Assembly (NCBI GenBank): GCA_003640385.1
Contig: RCAB01000422.1
Span: forward strand, 1-55,291
DNA length: 55,291 nucleotides
DNA from: Setaria digitata
Taxonomy: Eukaryota; Nematoda; Chromadorea; Rhabditida; Setariidae
Direction: 5' to 3'
Shown here one piece after another: positions 36,961 to 48,260 of the stretch; the stretch's first letter is position 1, and every line of letters begins with the position of its first letter. The position numbers and the translations under genes are program-made. Below the pieces are notes generated by a model. It made no database searches. It was not told the DNA's origin and saw nothing but the letters and a program-made list of their open reading frames with translations.

Positions 36961-38584
36961 AATTTTAAATATGGATAAATAATGACAAAATTATAACAAA
37001 ATGCTATTCTCAAATTCTGATTCTGAGGAGAGGAAACTTCGTGATATGATAAATTATCAATTTTATTTTTCTCAATCCTACATAAATGCAATTATATGTA
37101 ATCATTATAGTGAAAGTTATCACCTTCATATTTTATAGGTAAGGCAACTGCTACTGTTTTCTGATATCTTATCACTAATGTTCACTGTGATTAAGTAAGC
37201 TTAACATGACGTTGTGGATGTCAGAATTCGACTGATTATTCTTTATTATTTCTATTACTTTGATAACAATTACTTAAATTCAATATCATTTTTATCTTCA
37301 GGTTAAATTTATCACACTTTCCAGATAATTTTCAATTTTGCAGCTTTTAATGAAGCAAAATAACCTTTAAAAAAAAAAAAAGAAAATTGTGAAATGAACT
37401 GTAAGATACGATAACACTTCATGACTGGAACAATAAACTTCTAAAATTTGACACAAGTTACTAAAAATTCTTTTTTTCCTAGTAAAAATGCATTCCTACA
37501 TTATTAGCTAATAAAAATTAAATTTAATCAAATTAAATTGACGATTTGTAAATAACTAATTGGAAAAAGAAATGAATAATTAATTAAGAAGTACTTCACA
37601 TACCATTGTTCATGACATTACTGGTTGATTTTCTTTTCTTTTGTTAAAGCTATTAGTAAATGTTTATTAATTAAACTAATTGAAGGCTTAAAAAAAAGCC
37701 TTCAACATATTCTTGTATTTATTAATTTGACCAATTAAAACTTGAAAATTTGGCGTTTTTTTTTTTTTNGATTTTAAATATGGAAATGGAGATAAATAAT
37801 GACAAAATTATAACAAAATGCTATTCTCAAATTCTGATTCTGAGGAGAGGAAACTTCGTGATATGATAAATTATCAATTTTATTTTTCTCAATCCTACAT
37901 AAATGCAATTATATGTAATCATTATAGTGAAAGTTATCACCTTCATATTTTATAGGTAAGGCAACTGCTACTGTTTTCTGATATCTTATCACTAATGTTC
38001 ACTGTGATTAAGTAAGCTTAACATGACGTTGTGGATGTCAGAATTCGACTGATTATTCTTTATTATTTCTATTACTTTGATAACAATTACTTAAATTCAA
38101 TATCATTTTTATCTTCAGGTTAAATTTATCACACTTTCCAGATAATTTTCAATTTTGCAGCTTTTAATGAAGCAAAATAACCTTTAAAAAAAAAAAAAGA
38201 AAATTGTGAAATGAACTGTAAGATACGATAACACTTCATGACTGGAACAATAAACTTCTAAAATTTGACACAAGTTACTAAAAATTCTTTTTTTCCTAGT
38301 AAAAATGCATTCCTACATTATTAGCTAATAAAAATTAAATTTAATCAAATTAAATTGACGATTTGTAAATAACTAATTGGAAAAAGAAATGAATAATTAA
38401 TTAAGAAGTACTTCACATACCATTGTTCATGACATTACTGGTTGATTTTCTTTTCTTTTGTTAAAGCTATTAGTAAATGTTTATTAATTAAACTAATTGA
38501 AGGCTTAAAAAAAAGCCTTCAACATATTCTTGTATTTATTAATTTGACCAATTAAAACTTGAAAATTTGGCGTTTTTTTTTTTT
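36961..38584. repeat. N-flanked duplication of about 810 bases (probable assembly overlap)
   Basis: 36961-37768 is repeated almost base for base at 37771-38584, with an N at 37769. The left copy stops inside a T run and the right one runs on through that T run, so a contig seems to have ended at the homopolymer. The only sizeable difference is an eight-base insertion ('aaatggag') near the start of the right copy. Confidence 0.93.
37680..37705. other. Perfect 10-base-pair hairpin with A6 loop
   Basis: TTGAAGGCTT, six A, AAGCCTTCAA. Because of the surrounding duplication it appears again at 38497-38522. It is not in a gene and no function can be assigned. Confidence 0.7.
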
Positions 38585-38929
38585 TTTTTTTTTCAAATAC
38601 TGCATTTATGCGTCATACCTGGCAAATGAAATTCAATTTATTTTAATTATTTATCCATTAATTAATTTGCTGCATCGAAAAATTTTTTTTCTTTTATCCT
38701 CACTAAATAACACAAATAATTTTAAATTAAAGTGATTTCGCATATAAATAACTCAAAAAAGAAAAATTATTATCGATTAATGTAAGGAAAATTTTAATCA
38801 AAGAAATAAATTGTTTTGCATTTTATTAATATGCAAATTTTACTTGCCCAAGAAATTGCAATGCATTTAATTGAAATTGAAAAAAAAAAGTATTTCATTT
38901 TCAAGTTTCATTCGGATTGGCAGAGTCGT

Positions 38930-41900
38930 ATGGAGCAGAATCAGCCAAAAGTACAGCAACAATTAGCCTTGGATGTTGTTTGGGTTGTGCCTGGTGAAAT
39001 TAGAAAACACTTCTTGCAGGTGTGCTTATCAGTAGTTATTAGTTAATTAGCAAGCAATTGTGATTATTTGCTACAACTCAAGATTTTGATTAAGTAATAA
39101 GAAGTGGAAGATGAAGTAATTGTTCAAATAGATGGGAAAAATAATTTAACTAATTTATTAAAAAAAAATATTTAAAAGTATTCTTTTTCTGTTTTTTGGA
39201 AACGAAAAAAAAGCTTATTTGAAATATTTAAGGAAAAAAAAAACCATCGAATTATTAAACACAAAAATAAAAAAATTTTAGCTTTTGAAAAGCAAACATT
39301 TTATTGCCTACTTTAATTGTTTAGGCAACTGCTAATAATTTACAATGGAAATGAAATTTAAAAAGTATATTGCTCTGAACAAAAAAAAAAAAAAAAAAAA
39401 AAAAAGGGGAAAGAAAAAGAGCAGAGCTTGTTAAAATAGTAAATTGAATTAGAAATTGTTTCAATGAACTTTTTTAATTTAAATAAATGCAGCATTTTTC
39501 ATAAATTATTTCAAATTTCATTTGCATCTAAATTTTAAATTAAATTGAAAATAATTAAATATATCATTATTATTTTAGGAAGAGCTACATTACGATAGAT
39601 TAGAAGCAGGTATATATTTGAACTGGTCCGCAAGTACTGGCCTAAAAAATTATGCAAAAGTTGTACTTGGTAATGGTTATGCATGCAGCGCACCGGCATG
39701 CTTACTTGCTGCATTTTCGGAAATTTTCCGTAAACTTATTTTAGCACAGGTATCTTAGATTCTTTTCTGTTTGTAGATTTAAATTAGCTCAGGTATCTTA
39801 AAAAAAAAAAAAATATGTATCTTAAAAAAAAAAAAAATATCTTAAATTTACTTTAACACAGGTATACCAATTTTTTTTTTTTTTTAATTGTTTATTATTA
39901 TTTTTTCTCGATTTTTTCTTTGTCTAAATCATTAAATATTATATTATAATAAAATTTACCATAAAATTTAAGTAGAAATTGTTAAATTATGGCCAGTTTT
40001 TCTTCTTTTGTTTTTACATGTTATACATTTATACATTTGAAATAATTATTATATATATAAAGAAAAGCACTAAACTTGTTGTGAAGATTGTATCTAATTC
40101 ACTCTGATTACATTTCTGTTCTCATATTAATATTAACTTTGTAGAAAATGATGAGCAAAATTTTAATTAACATATGTTATTAAAGCATACTAAAATTCTT
40201 TTAAAGCATACTAAAATTCAACTTTTAGATTTAGGAAAAATTGATTAAGTTTTATGAAAATCTCTTAAATCCATACAGAAAACGGACAAAATTTTATTTA
40301 AAATTTGCTAAATTCAGAAGAAATATTTGCTACGTTTATCCTAAAATTCAGATAAAAATTTATTAAAGGTTTAAATAAAATTGTCACACTACTACGTTTC
40401 ATTCTTTTCCCCTCATGTAATTGGTTAGTTTCATAAAATTTTCGTTTTCTTTTTTTTTTGAAAAACTATTTTTACGAAAAAAGATATTTCAACGTGAAAG
40501 TAAAAGATGTGCCCAAATAATTAGATAAGAAAAAGAAAATTTCTCTCAAATATTCATATGTAGACTAATGAGAAATTTTTTGGATTTGAATGCAAATCTT
40601 AAAAAAAAAAAAAAAAGAAAGTTTATTTAATTTAGACGATAATTTTATTAAATTAAATGAAAACAATTGAATAATTAGGTCATCATACAACGTGGAAACA
40701 AAAGGTTTCAGATTCTCTTCTTTTTTTTTTTACTCTCGAACTATAGTGAGATTTTATTTAGACAACACAGCAACAGCTATCATCCGGTCGAGAAATTATC
40801 ATTCGCCTAAGTGATATGCCAAGTTTAACAAATGCCGGTCTCTACAACGTAATTGCATTCATTCAAAATGGACAAATTAAATTTCTGGAAACTGAGTTGG
40901 AAAATATTCTAACCGCAGCAAACGATCTTCGGGTAAGTGATTCAGTAGTAGGAAAGCAATAAAAAAAAAAAAAAAAAAAAAAAGAAACAGAAAATTTGCC
41001 ATCTGACGAATAGTTTGGAATCTGATAAGAGTGGAAGAAGCGGAAGGAACTTGGAAGTTGTGAAGTTGATGGAAATGCGCATGACATATTGCTTATCTTA
41101 GACTAATATTTTGCCTAAATGATGTTAGTCGAAAGTTTTCACAAATATTCGGATTAATTAAATGGGGCGGTAGTGGAGGGAGGAGGATTTGATGATATGG
41201 TTCACGTAACGTAATGATTTCAGACTTTCTCCAAACAAAATAAATTGTTAATTCACGTAACGCAATAATCTTATCTTTGTCCAAATATTTAGCGTGTTAT
41301 TCTATGAAAAATAATTATCTTCTTTTCACATTATTCGATTTGAACACTTCACGTAACGTGACAAATTCCATCTGATTGATTGCAAACAAAAAATTAAATT
41401 TGGCTAAAATTTTTATGAATAATTTTCAGGTAATTTCATTGGTATCATTGATCTGTGAAGAAATGACAGCTCGTATCCTAGAAAATACATCATCCGCAAT
41501 ACCGTTGCTTTATACCGCTGTTGCTTGTTTACCTTCGTTTGTTTTGTCTATAATAGCATTTCATATTTTTTTTTTTTTTTTTTTTTAATTTAAATTCATT
41601 TAAACAAAGCGTAAAAAATCTCAAAAAGGGCAAAAAAAAAACTATGCTATTGCAATATTTTAGCACTTTTTTCTGCCTCTTTTGTTTTTTTTTTTTTTTT
41701 TTGGACTATCAATTTTGGTATTTCCTGTTCCGTTTTTTAAATTCTTTTTTGGCGTTTATAATTTACCAATTTAAAAAGAGATAAGCAGTTTAAAGAATAA
41801 AATTCATATTAGGAAAGCAGAAATATTACTGGACTATACTCCAACCATAATGATAATGATAATGATAACAGTAATACCGATAATAATAACAGTGATAAAA

Positions 41901-44440
41901 ATATTGATAAATGATATAATGATAACTTTCTTTTTTCTTATGTTCTGATCATTTGCTTAAGATGCTCACAATATCGTAGTATGGTTGTCGATGGTGCAGC
42001 AAAGAAATTCCGCGATATTGTTGGAAGTGCGGATTTTATCAAAGTATTCTTTTTCTTTCATTAATTAGTCAAAATAATTAATTATCATGCAGAAATTTCT
42101 CCACTCTTGAACAGTCATTCATGCACTATCTCTGCACTAATCATAATTGTAACGATCACTTTTCCTGCACTCAAAAATTATTTTTGCTAATTAATTAATT
42201 AACGAAAGAAATAGAATGATAACAATTCTAAACTAATACCATTTATTGAAGTATCGCCCAAAACATAATTACAATTAAACTAAAAGCATAATATATAATG
42301 TTTAGTCTTTTTTTCTCATTATAATTTAAGAAAAAAAATGAAAACATTCAAATCAAATTTCAAATTTTAAAAGGAATAATAATTTTTTTTTTTTTCAGTT
42401 ATCATTTGAAATGCTTTTTGCACTCATTTCTTCGCCAGTTTTGCAAACACCTGAATGGATAATGGAAATTTACAAAGCAATTATCATTTGGCTTCGAAGT
42501 AACAATGATCAGATTCATGTTGCACCAGCCTTACTTGATAATGTTAATTTCAAAGTTGTTATCAATACAATTGATAATGTATGTCTTTCCTCTTAATCTT
42601 ATTGTATTTCTGCTTTTTTTTTTCGTGTTTGTTTCTTTGTTTGTTTGTTTTCGATTATTTATTTTTTCTTTTCCAGTAAGCAATTTAAATAATTATTTTA
42701 AAGAAAAAGAAAAGGAAAGAATCATTCGCAAATTTTTATAATTTCACAAGTAAATTTTGCAAATTATTTCTTAATCTTAAATTATATGAAATTCACTTCG
42801 ATTTACAGTTTTTTTTTTTCAAATAATTTACTGATTTTAAAATAGAGCTTCAGTAGACTGGAAAAAAAAAGAAAAAAAAAACCTCATTTATATTTTAAAT
42901 TGTGAATAATTAACCAATGCTTCAACGGAAAATTTGAAATGTTACATACCGCTTTGGTTAAAAAGTTAAAAAGTAAAATTAAAATATTATATAAATTTTA
43001 GAAAAGGATAAATTACCTATGTAATAGCGTTTTAGTGACCAGTGCAAAAATCTGAAATTTGGATGTAAAAATAAATTACAAAATAAAATTAAAATTTTTT
43101 ATAGAAATGCACCATAAAATTAAACTGAAATTTATATTCGATAAAGAGAAGAACTTTTGTTAATTATCACATATTATGAATGAATGATGTATTAATAACC
43201 TTAATGGTAACAGTATAGATGTCTAAATGTTTCTAAAAGATAAATTAAAAGTTTAAACGATAAAATTTCTAGAAAACTACAATTAAATTCATTTATGTAT
43301 GATAGAAGATATTTGAAAAAATAAAATCATTTCCTATTTTCTTTCATTTCCTTCAGCGTCGAGATATATTAAATAAATCGCTGGAAGTTCCCGAACTAGG
43401 ACCAATCATACATATCTTCTTAATGGATGCAATTTACGCTCGATTTTCAGTTCGTTTTCCGATAATTTTTTTGCACTTATATTTTTAATTTTTTTTTTTC
43501 ATTATCAAGTTTTTATCAGGAATGATTAATGAATAAAATGCATAAGGAAAGTAAACGTATGGAAAATAAAGGAAGCAGTTAAAAGGATGATAATAAATTG
43601 ATCTTGTTGATGATAAATTTTTACAAATTGATAAATTTATTATGCTTTAAAATTTTTTCAGCTAGAAAAAAAACTTTTAAATTATAGGATGATTTAGTTT
43701 CAATGCCAATTCGTGAACAATCATTATCATCATCAATCTATACAGTATCCGGAGCGGAAACTGTTAATCTACCAACTACAACCGTACATAGTATGGGTTT
43801 CGCAGCGTCACCGCTTGGTTCATACGTCATTCCACCGTTTGATTCCACGTCAAGCGCAACAACGAGAAGTGTCAGTAACGAAGCACAAGCATCAATGGAT
43901 AAAAATTGGTACCAGAATCAGCAACTCCCAACCGGTACGGGTACTGGTTGTTGTTCGACCGGTTATCAGACCACTCCCACAGCTACGGCACAAGGAAATA
44001 CCGGAAGTTTTGGTAGTAATACTGGACGAAAACTTTGGTCTGAAATTTTATCCGATCGACATATGAATACTGCGAAAAGTACTAGTGAAAATACCGCTGA
44101 AATGGCTTCATTTCACTCCGGTATTTCAACACCATCAAAAGTCGTACAGCAACAGTCGAAAAGTTTTCACGATTTAATTAAAACACCAAATACAGCACGT
44201 AGTGGGTCAGGATTCACTTATCTGACGGCTTCCGGTAGCCAACAAGATACCGAAGCCGGTACTGCCAGCTCACTAATGGCGGAATCAGTCGGAATACGGA
44301 CGAGTAGTAGTCAAGAATCAGCATCAAGTTCGAAACGACGATTGAAGTTTGAGCAAATTCCGTTACGAACTGAACCACCGAAAAGTCGTAAAGAATTACG
44401 TAAAGAACGGCAGGCACGTGAAAGAGCTGAGAAGAAATGA
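38930..44440 (+). CDS. BTB-BACK domain protein with low-complexity tail (8 exons)
   Basis: Probable CUL3 ubiquitin-ligase adaptor, by domain family. Exons: 38930-39019, 39579-39749, 40762-40932, 41430-41545, 41962-42043, 42399-42578, 43357-43449, 43688-44440; 551 residues. Residues about 45-160 fit a diverged BTB fold: 'APACLLAAFSEIFRKLI' stands where the usual 'HRAVLAARSPYF' helix lies, and 'NVIAFIQNGQIKF' then 'ELENILTAANDL' match the conserved 'YIYTG-V' and 'LLAAA-L' blocks. The usual His is missing. Residues about 165-262 fit BACK ('VVDGAAKKFRDIVGSADF', 'YKAIIIWLRSN', 'LLDNVNF'). No Kelch repeats follow; the last exon gives a 250-residue Ser/Thr/Gln/Gly-rich tail ending in a basic stretch (Lys-Ser-Arg-Lys-Glu-Leu-Arg-Lys). 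The start could be an earlier in-frame ATG at 38831; I prefer 38930, which follows 'ggcag' with purine context. The donor at 41545 ('ttgtctat') is weak but is the only phase-2 choice. Confidence 0.82.
41202..41357 (+). repeat. Three copies of a TTCACGTAACG motif in an intron
   Basis: 'ttcacgtaacg' occurs at about 41202, 41253 and 41348. The first two are followed by similar sequence ('taatgatttcagactttctcc' and 'caataatcttatctttgtcc'), suggesting a diverged unit of about 50 bases. It lies in the BTB gene intron between the exons ending at 40932 and starting at 41430. Confidence 0.55.
41849..41930. repeat. GATAA-rich simple repeat in an intron of the BTB gene
   Basis: An array of 'aatgataatgataatgataacagt' type words just upstream of the exon at 41962. 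Tandem TGATAA words resemble nematode GATA-factor sites, but the array is low complexity and may have no role. Confidence 0.7.
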
Positions 44441-44640
44441 TTGAAATGTGATTGATCGAATTTATTTTGGTTAAGAAATTCATCCAAATAATTATCTCTG
44501 ATTATCACACAATTCATTATATCCTTTTTTTTTTTTCTTTCTTTTTCTTTTTTTTAGCATGGTCATTTAAGAAAAAAAAGCGTTTTTTACATTCATACTG
44601 TGAACACAGTAAACTAACTATGCGGGGATATAGCATATGC

Positions 44641-44646
44641 AATAAA
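44641..44646 (+). terminator. Polyadenylation signal of the BTB gene
   Basis: AATAAA about 200 bases after the TGA stop at 44438-44440, the first such hexamer in this stretch. Further AATAAA words follow near 44688-44695. Confidence 0.5.
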
Positions 44647-46380
44647 TACCGTAATTCTGATTAAGAAATTTATCCTAATAATCCTAAATAAATAAAACTA
44701 TTCTAATGTAATATAATAAAACTATCCTAATAAATAATCCTAAAATTAATTCTAATAATCCTACGACTAATCGTATACTTAAGGAAAAAGATTTTCTTGT
44801 AGTCGTACTGTAAAAACACAGTAAGCCATGCAAAGGTACGTATACGGTATATACCTAAGAAATACAATAAAGCTACAGTTTCCGGATGCATCGCAGGAAT
44901 TCCTCTCGGACATGATTCTTTTTGCTTACTAAATTACTAAGTAAAATAGAATGAAAATGCTTAGTGAACTAATTTTAAAACTAATTTTGAGAGTTTTTTT
45001 TTTTGCAAATGTTTCTTCGGTGAAATTGTAAAAATTAGAAGGAAAAATGAGACGTATATTCATTCATCAGTTGATTTTATGCCACTCAAATATTTAACTT
45101 CTCATAAAATTCTGACCAATTTTATGCAAATTTTAACCAATTTTAACCACCTGAACGTGAATTTTATGGCATTTAAAATGTTTGTCATCGATTATACGCC
45201 TCACAGAATTCAGGTCAGTGTTGCGTGCTTTAATAATATAATGTTAACTTAAAAAAAAAAATCTAAATTTAAGTTTTTTTTTTCTTTCTCTGAAATTTTC
45301 CTTGAAATCTAATTTAAGTTTTTTTCTCTTTTCTCTTTTCAATTCAAGTATATAATATGTAAATATTAATAATTTAATAGTAATATCTAATCGATTAGGC
45401 GAATATTCTGTGGAAAAAAAAAAAAAAATCTCCCTAATAGATTTCAAGGCCCAATTTTAGTATTTTGCAAAAGAAATCAACGTACTAATTGGTTATATAT
45501 TTGAATTAAGCGAGAAAAAAAAAACATTGGATGGAAAATTTAAGATAAAAGAAAAAATTTAATTTAAATTTAGGTTGAACATTCGAAAACTTCTCGAAAT
45601 ACTTCATGATCAACATAATCTATTTGAAATTAATGATATTCAATTTGAAAAAAATTGCAAATTTAATTAACGTGAGATCAATTTGTTTGAAATTTTGATG
45701 ATTTGAAAAAGAAAAAATGAAAAAAAAAAAACTCTTATTGCATATTATTAAACTCATTCATTAATTGAAATATTTTTATTTTCCTTTTCAATTCGATTTT
45801 GAAAAAAAGTCAAAAAGCTTTTTCTAATAAAAAAAAATTCAATTGCTTTTTTTTTTTTAGATTTTTTACAAATTGAAAAATTTGAAAGGGAATTGCTGAA
45901 GCAAGCAATTAATTAACTAAAATTCAAAGCAACTGTATCGCAGTGACGTCAACTGGTCGGGAGGATTGATAAACTGGAAAACAATTTAATTCTATTTACT
46001 TTTGAAACTAATTTTCATTTCACAAAAAATGAAATTTAATAAGGCTGAAAATTTCGCATTATCATTTCATTTAATATAAATTGCTCCTAGTTAATTAATT
46101 CTATTGATTAGCAATTTTTCGAATTCAGTAGATTTTTTTTTTGATGCGTAAATATATTGAAACCCGTTTTCGACAGCTGATCGATATCGATTGGAAACCT
46201 GTTGATCCATATTGATTGGTAAGGAAATGGTTGAGCAGTTTGTAATTAGTGATCAAATAATATTAATCAATTAAATGATTGATCATCGTTTCCTGAAAAT
46301 ATCTTTGTTTTCTTCTCCTTTTTTTTTTCCTTCTACAGGTTCAAAATGTCAATCAATAATTATACAGGAAATATATTTTT

Positions 46381-46521
46381 GTGAGTGATATTAGAAAAAA
46401 AAAAATTTCATTTAATTTTCTATAAATCAAAATTTAATTTAATTCTATNCGAGTGATATTAGAAAAAAAAAAAAAAATTTCATTTAATTTTCTATAAATC
46501 AAAATTTAATTTAATTCTATT
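46381..46521. repeat. N-flanked 68-base duplication (probable assembly overlap)
   Basis: 'gagtgatattagaaaa' to 'tttaatttaattctat' is repeated on both sides of the N at 46449. The copies differ in an A run. Confidence 0.9.
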
Positions 46522-46577
46522 TTAGTAATTTTTGCAAATTTTTTTCATCTCATTTATTAATTTTAATTAGTAATTTC

Positions 46578-46615
<38 letters not shown>

Positions 46616-47008
46616 CTCTAGTACATCTTTCCACCTTCCATTTATTCAGTCCAGTAACAGAAAGAATGTATTTTATACAAAAAGAAGAATTGCGGTTGAA
46701 AGAATTGAAGAAATGTTAGAGATTGAGAGCATGAAAATGATATGAGATGAGGAAAAGAGTTAGAAAATTGCTTAGTTATAATGCTACAATTGGAGAAATG
46801 TTTGAAAATGAAAGAAAGAAATAATGAAATTTGAAGAGATGATAGAAATTGTTGAGAGTTGCAAGATATTATGGAAGGAAGTGTTGGCAAGATGAGGAAA
46901 GTGTTAGTGCTATTGCTAAGTTGCTTGTTGCTTCTTTATTTCTAGCTTGCTCATCCTAGACTACGTGTCAATTTTCTGCTTTTTAAATGACTTTCTTTAA
47001 AAATACGT

Positions 47009-47820
47009 CATTTACGTGACTGTACCAATAAACAGGTTCATTTTTACGACACTACGTCTGTAAACATGTCTATTTTTACGTGACTTACATTCGTAAGTAC
47101 GATATATTTACGTGACTATGTTTGTAAACAGATCTATTTTTATGCAACTACACTTCGAAACAACAATGTTTACATTTAAGTAATTGCACTTATAAACATT
47201 TTCATATTTACAGGATTAAATTTGTGAATGGTTTTATATCTAAACGATTATATTTGTGAAGCATGTCCATGTTTACATGACTATGTTTAGAAACATGTCC
47301 TTACATGACTATATTTATAAATAAATTCATATTTACGCGACTTTTTGACAATTTGTAAACACGTTCATATTTATTTACGTGACTACGTTTATGAGCAGGT
47401 CTATGATTAAATTTACAAATTGATTGATATATTTAATTGATTACTTTTTTTTTTTTTTAATAAGCGGATTGATACTTACGTGATTATATTTATGAATAGT
47501 CATATTACATGAGCACGTTTATGAGCAGTCCATGTTAGATTCTGTGCGTCACGTGAACATTTCAGTAATTTACGTTTGAAAAAAAAAAAAAAAAAAAAAA
47601 AAAAGAACACTTTTAGATTTATGTAGGATACGTTTATAAGCACTTGTGTATATTTAAATAATTACGTTTGCGTGCTAAATTTTGCAGTAATATTTTCTTG
47701 ATTTGTAACACTATATTTATTGACTTCCTGTCCATATTCACGTAACTTCATTTCTAAACACGCTTACCTTTACGTAGCTACGTTTCAAATTTCAATGATT
47801 GCATTTATAAATATGTTAAA
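47009..47820. repeat. Degenerate minisatellite of about 33-base units
   Basis: A loose unit of the form TTTACGTGACTATGTTTGTAAACATGTCTA recurs every 30-36 bases. Clear copies start near 47010, 47042, 47076, 47107, 47138, 47270, 47300, 47331 and 47376. Later copies are more decayed and are broken by T and A runs at 47448 and 47581. I estimate more than twenty units. Several carry GTAAACA, a forkhead-type core. It sits 0.4-1.2 kb upstream of the F-box gene. Confidence 0.75.
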
Positions 47821-48210
47821 AATTCATGATGAGATTATTTTAGGTATTGCATGAATTTTACCATCTATGCCTTTTTTGTAGATTAAAAGAAAACTTAATT
47901 ACAGCAAATGATGATAATAAATGGTAAATTGGAATTATTACGATTCTTTTATGATAATTATGTGTTAGCTGAATTTATCGCTCCTTTCCTAGTGACATAT
48001 TTGTTAAATATTAATTAAAATTTAGCATAATTGCATTGATTCAATTTTGTGTAATTAATGCTAATAACAGCTATGGTATAGTTTTAATTTTTTTTTTTTT
48101 CCATAATAGAAGGTAAAAGAGAAAAGGAGAGGAAGAGAAAGAGTGAAGAAAGGAAGATGATGTCAAACAGTATGAGTTTTTTTTTTTTTTTTTGAATAAA
48201 TAACGGCATT

Positions 48211-48260
48211 TGCAGATGTTTGACTAATTGTGCATGCGCAAAGAATCGAGCAATACGTGA
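48211..48260 (+). promoter_or_regulatory. Leader of the F-box gene with two upstream ORFs
   Basis: 'atttgcag' ending at 48215 is a good 3' splice site, probably for a spliced leader; the exon would start at 48216. The exon then opens directly with a four-codon frame ATG-TTT-GAC-TAA (48216-48227). A second ORF of nine codons runs from 48234 to a TGA at 48258-48260, whose last A is the first base of the main ATG (TGATG). Confidence 0.55.

Larger units (their letters stand above)
34602..38829. other. Spacer between the divergent Ig and BTB genes
   Basis: The two flanking genes point away from each other, so promoters of both should lie here. Almost 2 kb is accounted for by N-flanked duplications (36330-36519 and 36961-38584) and a 44-base tandem repeat (35937-36023). 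The remainder is AT-rich with homopolymers. Open frames near 35348-35607 are Phe/Lys-rich shadows. Confidence 0.55.
44647..48210. other. Spacer between the BTB and F-box genes
   Basis: No gene is supported. The open frame at 46642-46890 on the minus strand is the complement of a purine-rich 'gaaagaaag' tract and is Ser/Phe-rich. The main contents are an N-flanked duplication (46381-46521) and a degenerate minisatellite (47009-47820). The right edge should contain the F-box gene promoter or outron. Confidence 0.55.
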
